Of a stretch of DNA of 64,000 nucleotides, positions 39,079-46,960 are shown one piece after another. The number at the start of each line of letters is the position of its first letter. Positions within the stretch are counted from its first letter, which is position 1. The stretch comes from Colletes latitarsis. Taxonomy: Eukaryota; Arthropoda; Insecta; Hymenoptera; Colletidae. The notes beneath the pieces were generated by a model. It was not told where the DNA came from and did no database searches. It saw only the letters and a list, made by a program, of their open reading frames with translations. Where the stretch lies: contig NW_027488370.1 in NCBI RefSeq assembly GCF_051014445.1, positions 2,852,001 to 2,916,000 of the forward strand, written 5' to 3'. The position numbers were made by a program, and so were the translations under genes.

Positions 39079-42000
39079 CCGCCCCGCCTCCTCCTCCAGG
39101 CCAACCTCAACCACTGCCGCGCGGCACAGGACTTGATGTCCCAAGTCCTCGCGGAGTGGGGGGTTGGCCTGGCGGTCGCCGCCGAGCCGTACCGCGTCCC
39201 TGATCACCCTCATTGGGTGGGCGACGCGGACGGCTTGGTGGCGACGGTATGGGGAGGGGGCGACGGGTCCCCACCGTTCTCCTTGTTGGAGCGCGGTCGG
39301 GGATTCGTCGCCGTGGACTGGGGGGGAGTCGCTGTGGTGGGGTGCTACATTTCGCCCCGTAGCGGTCACGCTGCGTTCGAGCTGTACTTGGCCGAGGTCG
39401 CGGCATGCGTGCAGCGCTACGCGGCCCGGCCGGTGCTGGTCCTGGGGGATTTTAATGCCAAGTCGGTGGCTTGGGGATCCCCCAGGACCTCCGTTCGCGG
39501 CGGGATCCTGGGCGATTGGGCGGCGGGGCTCGACCTCCGGGTATTGAACCGGGGGTCGGAGAACACATGCGTGCGGCGATATGGGGGGTCCATCGTGGAT
39601 GTTGGATTCGCGACCCCCAACGCCGTGCGCATGGTGTCGGGTTGGCACGTGGTCGCGGGGGCAGAGACACTCTCCGATCACCGGTACATCCGGATGGAGG
39701 TCTCTGCCGCCGCGAGTGCATCCCGACACGGCCGCCTGCGTGGCACCACACCACGCCGCTGGGCGCTTCGGCGCCTGGACAAGGACGTCCTGATGGCAGC
39801 TGCCCTCGCTGCAACTTGGCCGCAGGGAGCGGCCGAGTTGCCGAGCATAGAGGAGGAGGTCGCCCGGCTCGGAGCATTGGTCGCGGGTATTTGCGACGCG
39901 GCGATGCCTCGGGTCGGGCGGGCTTCTCCTCGCCGGGCGGTGTACTGGTGGTCGGACGCGATCGCGGAGTTGCGAGTCGCGACTGTCCGCGCCCGACGCC
40001 AGTACACCCGCGCGCGCCGTCGTCAACGTACAGGCGACGGCGTGGCGCGAGCGAGGGCAGCTGATGACCTGTATGGAGCATACCGCGTGGCGCGGGTTGC
40101 TCTGCAGGTCGCCATCAAACGGGCCAAGACCCAGGCATGGAAGGAGCTCCTCCAGACCCTTGATGACGATCCATGGGGGCGCCCATATAAGGTGGTGCTG
40201 AATAAGCTCCGCCCGTGGGCGCCCCCCGTCACCGAGGGTCTTGACCCCCGGCTGCTGGACGACGTGGTCAATACACTCTTCCCAATTGGGGAGAGGGGAC
40301 CGCGTCCTCCGGCGGCGGCGGCTGTCCCAGTGGAGTGGACGGCCGAGCTGGAGGTCACGCAGGAGGAGCTGGCAGCGGCCATCAGATGGCTCGGGGTTCG
40401 TAACACGGCCCCGGGTCCGGATGGTGTGCCCGGCCGGGTTTGGGTCTTGACCCAGGGCGTCCTTGGGGCCGACCTCAGGCGGTTGTTCGACCGCTGCCTG
40501 AGGGACGGGCGATTCCCCCCCAGTTGGAAGGTGGCGAGGATGGTCCTCCTCCGGAAGGAGGGTCGGCCCGCGGAGTCTCCCTCCGCATACCGGCCCATTT
40601 GTCTCCTCGACGAGGTGGGCAAGCTCTTCGAGCGTGTGATTGCTGCCCGCCTCGTCGAGCACCTGTCGCGGGGTGATCCCGGTCTGGCCGACTGCCAGTT
40701 CGGTTTCCGGGGGGGCCGATCGACTATCGACGCGATAGGTCGTGTGAGGGCCCTCTCGGAGGCGGCCGTCTCCCGGGGAGGGGTGGCATTGGCAATATCC
40801 TTGGATATTGCCAATGCCTTTAACACCCTCCCCTGGGAAGAGATAAGGAGGGGACTCGAATATCATCGAGTCCCCCCTTGTCTCAGGGCGGTCGTCGGGG
40901 ATTATCTCCGCGGCAGGTGGATCGAGTATCCGGGCCGGGATGGTGATATGCGGAGGGAGGTGTACTGCGGTGTTCCGCAGGGGTCGGTCCTCGGGCCACT
41001 CCTGTGGAACATCGCGTACGACTCGGTGTTGCGGGCCGGCCTCCCCGACGGCGTCAGCACGGTGTGTTATGCGGATGACACACTGGTGCTGGCCGTCGGG
41101 GCGCACTGGGGGAGGGCCATGCGTCGCGCGGAGGAGGGGTCGCAACGCGTCGTCGACCGGATCAGGGGGATGGGGATGACGGTGGCGGTCCATAAGACCG
41201 AGGTGATTGCGTTTCATTCACCTCGGCAGGATCCGCCACCCCCTCTGATTCGGGTGGGTGGGGCTGACATCGAGGTGAAGCCCCAGATCAGGTATCTAGG
41301 GCTGATCCTCGATAGCCACTGGCGTTTCGAGAAGCATTTCCGCTGCCTGGTCCCCCGGTTGGAAAGGATGGTTGCGGCTCTGGGCCGGATCCTGCCCAAC
41401 CTGGGGGGCCCGGCGGGCAGAGTTCGTCGCCTCTATGTGGCAATGGTCCAGTCGGTGGCCCTATACGGGGCCCCCGTCTGGGCGGACGACCTGGCTGCCT
41501 CCCGGCGCAGCATGACTATGCTGCGTCGGGTGCAGAGGCGCATGGCGCTCAGGGTCGTCCGCGGGTATCGGACCATGTCACATGAGGCGGCGACGGTTCT
41601 AGCGGGGATGCCGCCCATGGACCTGCTCGCGCGGTCGCACGCGGTGATGTACCGGCACCGCGTCGACCGTCGCGCGGGGGTGGGGGCGGTCCCGGGCGGG
41701 CAGGAACCTGCTTGGGGCGATTTGAAGCGCCAGGCCCGGCAGTCCGTGTTGGTCGCGTGGCAGGAGCGGCTGGCTCTGCCAACCGCGGGGCACCGGACTG
41801 TCGGGGCTGTTCGGCCACTCCTGAAGGAGTGGCTGGACAGAGGCCATGGCAGCCTCACCTACCGGATGGCACAGGTATTTTCCGGGCATGGCAGCTTCGG
41901 AAGATACCTGTGCCGGATAGGGAAGGAGCCGACGGCGCGTTGCTGCCACTGCGACGCTGAGCAGGACACGGCGGATCATACCCTGGAGGTATGCCCCGCG

Positions 42001-42258
42001 TGGGAGGGGGAGCGCCGTGTCCTGGTCGGCGTCGTCGGGCGGGATGTCTCGCTGCCGGGCGTGGTGCGCGCCATGCTCGGCAGCGAGGAGAAGTGGAGGG
42101 CCGTGGCCTCCTTCTGCGAGAACGTAATGTTGCAGAAGGAGGCCGCGGGGAGGGAGCGCGAGCTTCAGCGGCGTGCTGAAGCGCGCGCGCGTGCGGTGGC
42201 CCGAGGTCGTCGCCCGGTCGCGAGGCGTCGCGGGCGGCCGCCTCGGCGTGGCGGATGA
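39076..42258 (+). CDS. Retrotransposon ORF2: APE endonuclease and reverse transcriptase, intact
   Basis: 1060 codons, ATG 39076-39078 to TGA 42256-42258, no frameshift or stop. The protein nicks target DNA and reverse transcribes element RNA from the nick (target-primed reverse transcription). Endonuclease, residues about 5-205: QANLNHC with N10, AEPYR with E37, GDFNAKS with D125 and N127, SIVDVGF with D175, and the SDH triad S200-D201-H202. Reverse transcriptase, about 480-760: SAYRPICLLDEVGK, QFGFRGGRST, motif A SLDIANAF with D577, motif B GVPQGSVLGP (632-641), catalytic YADD 665-668, and YLGLILD. C-terminal finger: C956-X2-C959-X8-H968-X4-C973, then a strongly arginine-rich tail (1025-1060). 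No RNase H domain is seen. Its length is normal for the R1 clade and all catalytic residues listed are present, so it looks functional. The start overlaps the ORF1 stop (TAATG). Confidence 0.95.
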   Translation: MPPRLLLQANLNHCRAAQDLMSQVLAEWGVGLAVAAEPYRVPDHPHWVGDADGLVATVWGGGDGSPPFSLLERGRGFVAVDWGGVAVVGCYISPRSGHAAFELYLAEVAACVQRYAARPVLVLGDFNAKSVAWGSPRTSVRGGILGDWAAGLDLRVLNRGSENTCVRRYGGSIVDVGFATPNAVRMVSGWHVVAGAETLSDHRYIRMEVSAAASASRHGRLRGTTPRRWALRRLDKDVLMAAALAATWPQGAAELPSIEEEVARLGALVAGICDAAMPRVGRASPRRAVYWWSDAIAELRVATVRARRQYTRARRRQRTGDGVARARAADDLYGAYRVARVALQVAIKRAKTQAWKELLQTLDDDPWGRPYKVVLNKLRPWAPPVTEGLDPRLLDDVVNTLFPIGERGPRPPAAAAVPVEWTAELEVTQEELAAAIRWLGVRNTAPGPDGVPGRVWVLTQGVLGADLRRLFDRCLRDGRFPPSWKVARMVLLRKEGRPAESPSAYRPICLLDEVGKLFERVIAARLVEHLSRGDPGLADCQFGFRGGRSTIDAIGRVRALSEAAVSRGGVALAISLDIANAFNTLPWEEIRRGLEYHRVPPCLRAVVGDYLRGRWIEYPGRDGDMRREVYCGVPQGSVLGPLLWNIAYDSVLRAGLPDGVSTVCYADDTLVLAVGAHWGRAMRRAEEGSQRVVDRIRGMGMTVAVHKTEVIAFHSPRQDPPPPLIRVGGADIEVKPQIRYLGLILDSHWRFEKHFRCLVPRLERMVAALGRILPNLGGPAGRVRRLYVAMVQSVALYGAPVWADDLAASRRSMTMLRRVQRRMALRVVRGYRTMSHEAATVLAGMPPMDLLARSHAVMYRHRVDRRAGVGAVPGGQEPAWGDLKRQARQSVLVAWQERLALPTAGHRTVGAVRPLLKEWLDRGHGSLTYRMAQVFSGHGSFGRYLCRIGKEPTARCCHCDAEQDTADHTLEVCPAWEGERRVLVGVVGRDVSLPGVVRAMLGSEEKWRAVASFCENVMLQKEAAGRERELQRRAEARARAVARGRRPVARRRGRPPRRGG
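39097..39171 (+). other. 75-nt nested hairpin just after the ORF2 start
   Basis: CAGGCCAACC (39097-39106) pairs with GGTTGGCCTG (39162-39171). Inside, CCACT-G-CCGCG (39111-39121) pairs with CGCGG-AGTGG (39150-39159) with a bulged G, and AGGACTTG (39128-39135) pairs with CAAGTCCT (39142-39149). Confidence 0.87.
39185..39235 (+). other. Nested hairpin in the endonuclease coding region
   Basis: AGCCGT (39185-39190) pairs with ACGGCT (39230-39235); after a bulged A, CCGCGTC (39192-39198) pairs with GACGCGG (39223-39229); CACCC pairs with GGGTG at the tip. Confidence 0.8.
39762..39775 (+). other. C(UUCG)G tetraloop hairpin in ORF2
   Basis: GGCGC-TTCG-GCGCC: five pairs closed by C-G around UUCG, one of the most stable known RNA tetraloops. 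Confidence 0.75.
40473..40503 (+). other. Bulged 11-bp hairpin in ORF2
   Basis: CCTCAG (40473-40478) pairs with CTGAGG (40498-40503), and GCGGT (40479-40483) pairs with ACCGC (40490-40494) with a 3-nt bulge and a 6-nt loop. Confidence 0.75.
40785..40818 (+). other. Perfect 16-bp hairpin over the reverse transcriptase motif A codons
   Basis: GGCATTGGCAATATCC (40785-40800) pairs without mismatch with GGATATTGCCAATGCC (40803-40818) around a TT spacer. The hairpin encodes ALAISLDIANA, which contains catalytic D577. Confidence 0.93.
40850..40875 (+). other. Perfect 10-bp hairpin just after motif A
   Basis: GGGGACTCGA (40850-40859) pairs with TCGAGTCCCC (40866-40875), loop ATATCA; it starts 32 nt after the 16-bp hairpin. 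Confidence 0.87.
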
Positions 42259-42266
42259 CCTAGGCT

Positions 42267-42297
42267 GGGAGGGGGGTCCTGAGGGGACCCTCCTCCC
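42267..42297 (+). other. 3'UTR hairpin A
   Basis: 13-bp stem, 42267-42279 with 42285-42297, one G-U pair, 5-nt loop. Confidence 0.8.
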
Positions 42298-42312
42298 GCC
42301 AGGCGGCGCTGG

Positions 42313-42357
42313 GTCGGACCGGTTGGGGGTAGGAGTGCCTTCCCCTACCGGTCCGAC
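42313..42357 (+). other. 3'UTR hairpin B
   Basis: GTCGGACCGGT (42313-42323) pairs perfectly with ACCGGTCCGAC (42347-42357). After one T-T mismatch, GGGG pairs with CCCC inside. Confidence 0.82.
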
Positions 42358-42370
42358 GCAAGGGGAGGCA

Positions 42371-42414
42371 CCCTCGGCGGTCTGGTGCGGCCATGAACGC
42401 CCGGCCGCCGAGGG
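42371..42414 (+). other. 3'UTR hairpin C
   Basis: CCCTCGGCGG (42371-42380) pairs perfectly with CCGCCGAGGG (42405-42414), 24-nt loop. Confidence 0.8.
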
Positions 42415-42431
42415 ATGGAAACGGGGTCGCG

Positions 42432-42461
42432 GGCGGTTGCGAGTTGGGGCTCGCAGCCGCC
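42432..42461 (+). other. 3'UTR hairpin D
   Basis: GGCGGTTGCGAG (42432-42443) pairs with CTCGCAGCCGCC (42450-42461): 12 bp with one G-U wobble and a 6-nt loop. Confidence 0.85.
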
Positions 42462-42483
42462 ACTAAACGCGGCCCCGGGACGG

Positions 42484-42520
42484 ATAGCGGCGGGATGGAG
42501 TGGCCCCGTCCCGCCGCTAT
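42484..42520 (+). other. 3'UTR hairpin E
   Basis: ATAGCGGCGGGA (42484-42495) pairs perfectly over 12 bp with TCCCGCCGCTAT (42509-42520). Confidence 0.87.
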
Positions 42521-42535
42521 GAGGCAGTGTGTCTA

Positions 42536-42560
42536 CTGGGGGGACCGATTGTCCCCCCGG
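42536..42560 (+). other. 3'UTR hairpin F
   Basis: GGGGGGAC (42538-42545) pairs with GTCCCCCC (42551-42558), 5-nt loop; two more pairs (one wobble) extend the base. Confidence 0.82.
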
Positions 42561-42567
42561 GGGATGG

Positions 42568-42579
42568 GCGCGAAAGCGC
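42568..42579 (+). other. 3'UTR mini-hairpin G with GAAA tetraloop
   Basis: GCGC-GAAA-GCGC, a short stem capped by a GNRA-class loop, a known stable RNA loop and frequent tertiary or protein contact. Confidence 0.7.
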
Positions 42580-42580
42580 G

Positions 42581-42642
42581 GGCACGGGGAGGATACCGGA
42601 AGAATGCTTCGAGCGATTCCCGGTATCCTCCCAAAGCGTGCC
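42581..42642 (+). other. 3'UTR long hairpin H
   Basis: GGCACG (42581-42586) pairs with CGTGCC (42637-42642). After a 4-nt bulge, GGGAGGATACCGG (42587-42599) pairs perfectly with CCGGTATCCTCCC (42620-42632). The loop region pairs again (GAAT with ATTC, GCT with AGC). This is the longest stem of the 3'UTR. Confidence 0.88.
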
Positions 42643-42665
42643 GAAGGGTCACCGTGGGGTTTTTA

Positions 42666-42712
42666 GTGGGTAGGTCCCGCGCCTGTCGTTGTACGGGCGC
42701 GGGGAATCCCAC
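42666..42712 (+). other. 3'UTR hairpin I
   Basis: CCCGCGCC (42676-42683) pairs with GGCGCGGG (42696-42703); outside an internal loop, GTGGG (42666-42670) pairs with CCCAC (42708-42712). Confidence 0.78.
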
Positions 42713-42717
42713 ACACG

Positions 42718-42747
42718 CCTCCCACCTCTCCCCAAGGAGGTGGGAGG
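42718..42747 (+). other. 3'UTR hairpin J
   Basis: CCTCCCACCT (42718-42727) pairs perfectly with AGGTGGGAGG (42738-42747). A small TCTT-TCG-AAGA stem follows at 42751-42761, just before the poly(A). Confidence 0.82.
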
Positions 42748-42774
42748 GAGTCTTTCGAAGATTTTCCCCACGAC

Positions 42775-42800
42775 AAAAAAAAAAAAAAAAAAAAAAAAAA
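42775..42800 (+). other. Poly(A) tract, 26 nt, 3' end of the retrotransposon
   Basis: 26 uninterrupted A residues follow CACGAC and directly precede the downstream target duplication. Lack of decay in the homopolymer fits a young insertion. Confidence 0.95.
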
Positions 42801-42814
42801 GGTTACGTCTGGGT
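42801..42814 (+). repeat. Target site duplication, 3' copy (14 bp)
   Basis: GGTTACGTCTGGGT identical to 38264-38277. It follows the poly(A) with no filler bases and continues into TAGTTCTGG of the satellite. The base before the upstream copy is also an A, so the duplication could be read as 15 bp. Confidence 0.95.
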
Positions 42815-43496
42815 TAGTTCTGGTATTTGCAACCATCTGGCACATACTTTCGCGGTTTTCGCATACTTGTTGGGCAGATCCTGGGTTTTTTCTGGTTTGG
42901 ATCCCGTAGTAATGAGGTTCCACACCGAAGCAGTCAATTAAACCTGGTGGCGATTAATATTTTAGAGGATAACGCCGGTTATGTCGCGGTTAGATCTGGG
43001 ATTTGGCCTCATCTGGCTCATACTTTCGCATGTCTCGCCTACTTGTTGGCCAGATCCAGGGCTTTATCTGGTTTAGATCACGTAGTAATGTGGTTCCACA
43101 CCGAAGCAGCCAATTAAACCTGGTAGCGATTAATATTTTAGACGATAACGCCGGTTATGTCACGGTTAGGTCTGGGATTTGCCGTCATCTGGCTCGTATT
43201 TTCGCATTTTTCGCCTACTTGTTGGCTAGATCCTTAGCGTTTTCTGGTTTGGATCCCGTAATAATGACGCTCCACACCGAAACAGTCAATTTAACCTGGG
43301 TTCGATTAATATTTTAGAGGATAACGCCGGCTATATCTCGGTTGGGTCTGGGATTTGCCCTCATCTGGCTCGTACCTTCGCATTTTTCGCATTCTTGTTG
43401 GCCAGATCCTGGGCTTTTTCTGGTTTGGATCACGTAGTAATGTGGTACCACACTGAAACAGTCAATAAAAGCTGGTTCCGATTAGTATTTTACAGG

Positions 43497-43700
43497 ATAA
43501 CGCCGGTTATGTCTCCGTTAGGTTTGGGATTTTCCCTCATCTGGCTCGTAATTTCGCATTTTTCGCATACTTGTTGGCCAGATCCTGGCCTTTTTCATGC
43601 TTGGACCACGTAGTAATGTGGTACCACACTGAAACAGTCAAATAAACCTGGTTCCGATTAGTATTTCAGAGGATAACGCAGGTTACGTCTGGGTTAGGTC
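43497..43700 (+). repeat. Intact paralogue of the insertion site, upstream half identical
   Basis: About 195 bp here (from CGCCGGTTATGTCTCCGTTAGG to GCAGGTTACGTCTGGGT) match the sequence left of the element (about 38083-38277) without visible difference. The repeat then continues into TAGGTCTGGG rather than the TAGTTCTGG found at the right flank of the element. Confidence 0.85.
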
Positions 43701-46700
43701 TGGGATTTGCCCTCATCTGTCTCCTACTATCACATTTTTCGCATACATGTTGGCCAGATCCTGGCCTTTTTCTGGTCTGTATCACGTAGTAATGCGGTAC
43801 CACACCGAAACAGTCAATTAAACCTGGTTGCGATTAATATTTTAGAGGATAACGCTGGTTATGTCTGGGTTAGTTCTGGTATTTGCAATCATCAGGCTCA
43901 TACTTTCGCAATTTTCGCGTACTTGTTGGCCAGATCTTGGGTTTCTTGTGGTTTGGATCCCGTCGTAATGTGGATCCACACCGAAGCAGTCAATTAAACC
44001 TGGTTGCGATTAATATTTTAGAGGATAACGCTGGTTATGTCTGGGTTAGTTCTGGTATTTGCAATCATCTGGCTCATACTTTCGCAATTTTCGCGTACTT
44101 GTTGGCCAGATCTTGGGTTTCTTGTGGTTTGGATCCCGTCGTAATGTGGATCCACACCGAAGCAGTCAATTAAGCCTGGCTGCGATGAATATTTTAGAGG
44201 ATAACGCTGCTTATGTTTGGGTTAGTTCTGCTATTTGCAATCATCTGGCTCGTACTTTCGCATTTCTGGCATACTTGTAGGCAGATCCTGGGCTTTTTCT
44301 GGTTTGGATCACGTAGTAATGCGGTACCACACTGAAACAGTCAATTAAACCTGGTTGTGATTAACATTTTGGAGGATAACGCCGGTTATGTCACGGTTAG
44401 GTCTGGGATTTGCCGTCATCTGGCTCGTATTTTCGCGTTTTTCGCATACTTGTTGGCAAGATCCTGGGCTTTTTCTGGTTTGGATCACGTAGTAATGCGG
44501 TACCACACCGATGCAGTCAATTAAACCTGGTTGCGATGAATATTTTAGAGGATAACGCCGGTTATGTCTTGGTTAGGTCTGGGATTTGGCCTCATCTGGC
44601 TCATACTTTCGCATTTCTCACATACTTGTTGGCCAGATCCAGGGCTTTATCTGGTTTGTATCCCGTCGTAATGTGGTTCCACACCGAAACAGTGAATTAA
44701 ACCCGGTTGCGATTAATATTTTAGAGGATAACGCCGGTTATGTCTGGGTTAGGTCTGGATTTGGCCTCATCTGGCTCGTACTTTCGCATTTCTCGCATAC
44801 TTGTTGGCCAGATCCTGGGCTTTTTCTGGTTTAGATCACGTAGTAATGTGGTTCCACACCGAAACAGTCAATTAAACCTGGTTGCGATTAATATTTTAGA
44901 CGATAACGCCGGTTATGTCACGGTTAGGTCTGGGATTTGCCGTCATCTGGCTCGAATTTTCGCATTTCTCGCATACTTGTTGGCCAGATCCTGGGCTTTT
45001 TCTGGTTTGGATCACGTAGTAATGTGGTACCACACTGAAACAGTCAATAAAAGCTGGTTCCGATTAGTATCTTACAGGATAACACCGGTTATGTCTGGGT
45101 TAGGTCTGGGATTTGCCCTCATCTGGCTCGTACTTTCGCATTTCTCGCATACTTGTTGGCCAGATCCAGGCCTTTTTCTGGTTTGGATCAGGTAGTAATG
45201 CGGTACTACACCGAAACAGTCAATTAAACCTGGTTGCGATTAATATTTTAGAGGATAACGCCGGTTATGTCACGGTTAGGTCTGGGATTTGCCGTCATCT
45301 GGCTCGTATTTTCGCATTTTCGCATACTTGTTGGCCAGATCCTGGCCTTTTTCTGGCTTGGACCACGTAGTAATGTGGTATCACACTGAAACAGTCCACT
45401 AAACCTGGTTGTGATTAACATTTTGGAGGATAACGCCGGTTATGTCTTGGTTAGGTCTGGTATTTGCCCTCATCTGGCTCGTACTTTCGCATTTCTCGCA
45501 TACTTGTTGGCCAGATCCTTGCCTTTTCCTGGTTTGGATCACGTAGTAATGCGGTACCACACTGAAACAGTCAATTAAACCTGGTTGTGATTAATATTTT
45601 GGAGAATAACGCTGGTTATGTTTGGGTTAGTTCCGGTATTTGCAACCATCTGGCTGATACTTTCGCATTTTTTGCATACTTGTTGGCCAGATCCTGGCCT
45701 TTTTCTGGTTTGGATCACGTAGTAATGCGGTACCACCCCGAAACAGTCAATAAAACCTGGTTGCGATTAATATTTTAGAGGATAACGCCGGTTATGTCTG
45801 GTTTAGTTCTGGTATTTGCAATCATCTGGCTCGTACTTTCGCATTTTTCGCATACTTGTTCTTCAGATCCTGGGCTTTTTCTGGTTTGGATCACGTAGTA
45901 ATGTGGTACCACACTGAAACAGTCAATAAAAGCTGGTTCCGATTAGTATTTTAGAGGATAACGCTGGTTATGACTGGTTTAGTTCTGGAATTTGCAAACA
46001 TCTGGCTCGTACCTTCGCATTTTTCGCCTACTTGTTGGCAAGATCCTGGTCTTTTTCATGCTTGGACCACGTAGTAATGTGGTACCACACTGAAGCAGTC
46101 AAATAAACCTGGTTCCGATTAATATTTAACAGGGTAACGCCGGCTATGTCTCTGTTAGGTCTGGGATTTTCCCTCATCTGGCTCGTACCTCCGCATTTTT
46201 CGCATAGTTGTTGGCAAGATCCTGGGCATTTTCTGGTTTGGATCACGTAGTAATGCGGTACCACACCGAAACAGTCAATAAAACCTGGTTGCGATTATTA
46301 TTTTAGAGGATAACGCCGGTTATGTCTCGGTTATGTCTGGGATTTGCCCTCATCTGGCACATACTTTCGCATTTCTCGCATACTTGATGGCCAGATCCTG
46401 GCCTTTTTCTGGCTTGGACCACGTAGTAATGTGGTACCACACCGAAACAGTCATTACAAGCTGGTTGCGATTAATATTTTAGAGGATAACGCCGGTTATG
46501 TCTGGGTTAGGTCTGGTACCTGCCCCTCATCTGGCTCGTACTTTCGCATTTTTCGCATACTTGTTCTTCAGATCCTGGGCTTTTTCTGGTTTGGATCACG
46601 TAGTAATGTGGTACCACACTGAAACAGTCAATAAAAGCTGGTTGCGATTATTATTTTGGAGGATAACGCTGGTTATGTCTGGTTTAGTTCTGGTATTTGC

Positions 46701-46960
46701 AATCATCTGGCTCGTACCTTCGCATTTTTCGCATACTTGATGGCCAGATCCTGGCCTTTTTCTGGTTTGGATCACGTAGTAATGTGGTACCACACTAAAA
46801 CAGCCAACAAAAGCTGGTTTCGATTAGTATTTTAGAGGATAACGCCGGTTATGTCTGGTTTAGTTCTGGTATTTTTGCAAATATGATGATTGCCATCTGG
46901 CTCGTACTTTCGCATTTTTCGCATACTTGTTCTTCAGATCCTGGGCTTTTTCTGGTTTGG
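43688..46960 (+). repeat. Higher-order repeat, third copy, downstream of the retrotransposon
   Basis: The unit seen at about 31570-33500 recurs here at an offset of 12118 bp (31765 matches 43883, 32292 matches 44410). Later the offset becomes 12292 bp (33295 matches 45587, 33736 matches 46028), so this copy carries one extra monomer. A 1-bp deletion near 44757 separates it from the other copies. It ends near the third 14-bp insertion marker at 46870. Confidence 0.83.
46870..46894 (+). repeat. Monomer with 14-bp insertion (HOR marker, copy 3)
   Basis: Same expanded TATTTTTGCAAATATG variant as at 30691 and 34225, here to the right of the retrotransposon. Confidence 0.85.

Larger units (their letters stand above)
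42259..42774 (+). other. Retrotransposon 3'UTR, a chain of hairpins
   Basis: The 516 nt between the ORF2 stop and the poly(A) contain about ten consecutive stem-loops, listed separately. In this type of element the 3'UTR is generally the RNA part recognised by the reverse transcriptase when integration starts. No AATAAA polyadenylation signal was found, so the poly(A) may arise by another route or use a variant signal. No open frame of note. Confidence 0.85.
38278..42800 (+). mobile_element. R1-clade non-LTR retrotransposon, 5'-truncated, poly(A)-ended
   Basis: A 4523-bp GC-rich block breaks the AT-richer satellite and is bounded by perfect 14-bp duplications. Order: partial ORF1 with three zinc knuckles, ORF2 with APE endonuclease, reverse transcriptase and a terminal CCHC motif, a 516-nt 3'UTR, then 26 A residues. 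This order, the APE-type endonuclease, the 14-bp duplication and the absence of an RNase H domain fit the R1 clade (R1, TRAS, SART, Waldo relatives), many of which insert at specific repeats. The 5' end lacks a 5'UTR and the ORF1 start, the usual result of incomplete target-primed reverse transcription. The perfect duplications, long poly(A) and intact ORF2 indicate a recent insertion. Only one copy is in the window, so target specificity for this satellite is not shown. Confidence 0.93.

Noticed and set aside
39073..41217. 714-codon minus-strand open frame opposite ORF2
   Set aside because: Antisense shadow of a GC-rich coding sequence; its composition (proline, arginine, histidine) is typical of such shadows and no domain is visible.
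38278..42800. R2-type (single ORF, restriction-like endonuclease) element
   Set aside because: The endonuclease is N-terminal and APE-type (QANLNHC, GDFNAKS, SDH) and a separate gag-like ORF1 is present, which fits R1-clade and not R2.
42775..42800. Poly(A) as an assembly artefact or simple repeat
   Set aside because: It sits exactly between the element 3'UTR and a perfect target duplication, as expected of a retrotransposed tail.
42393..42941. 182-codon frame running from the 3'UTR through poly(A) into the satellite
   Set aside because: Crosses the element boundary and reads the poly(A) as polylysine; it cannot be an ancestral gene.
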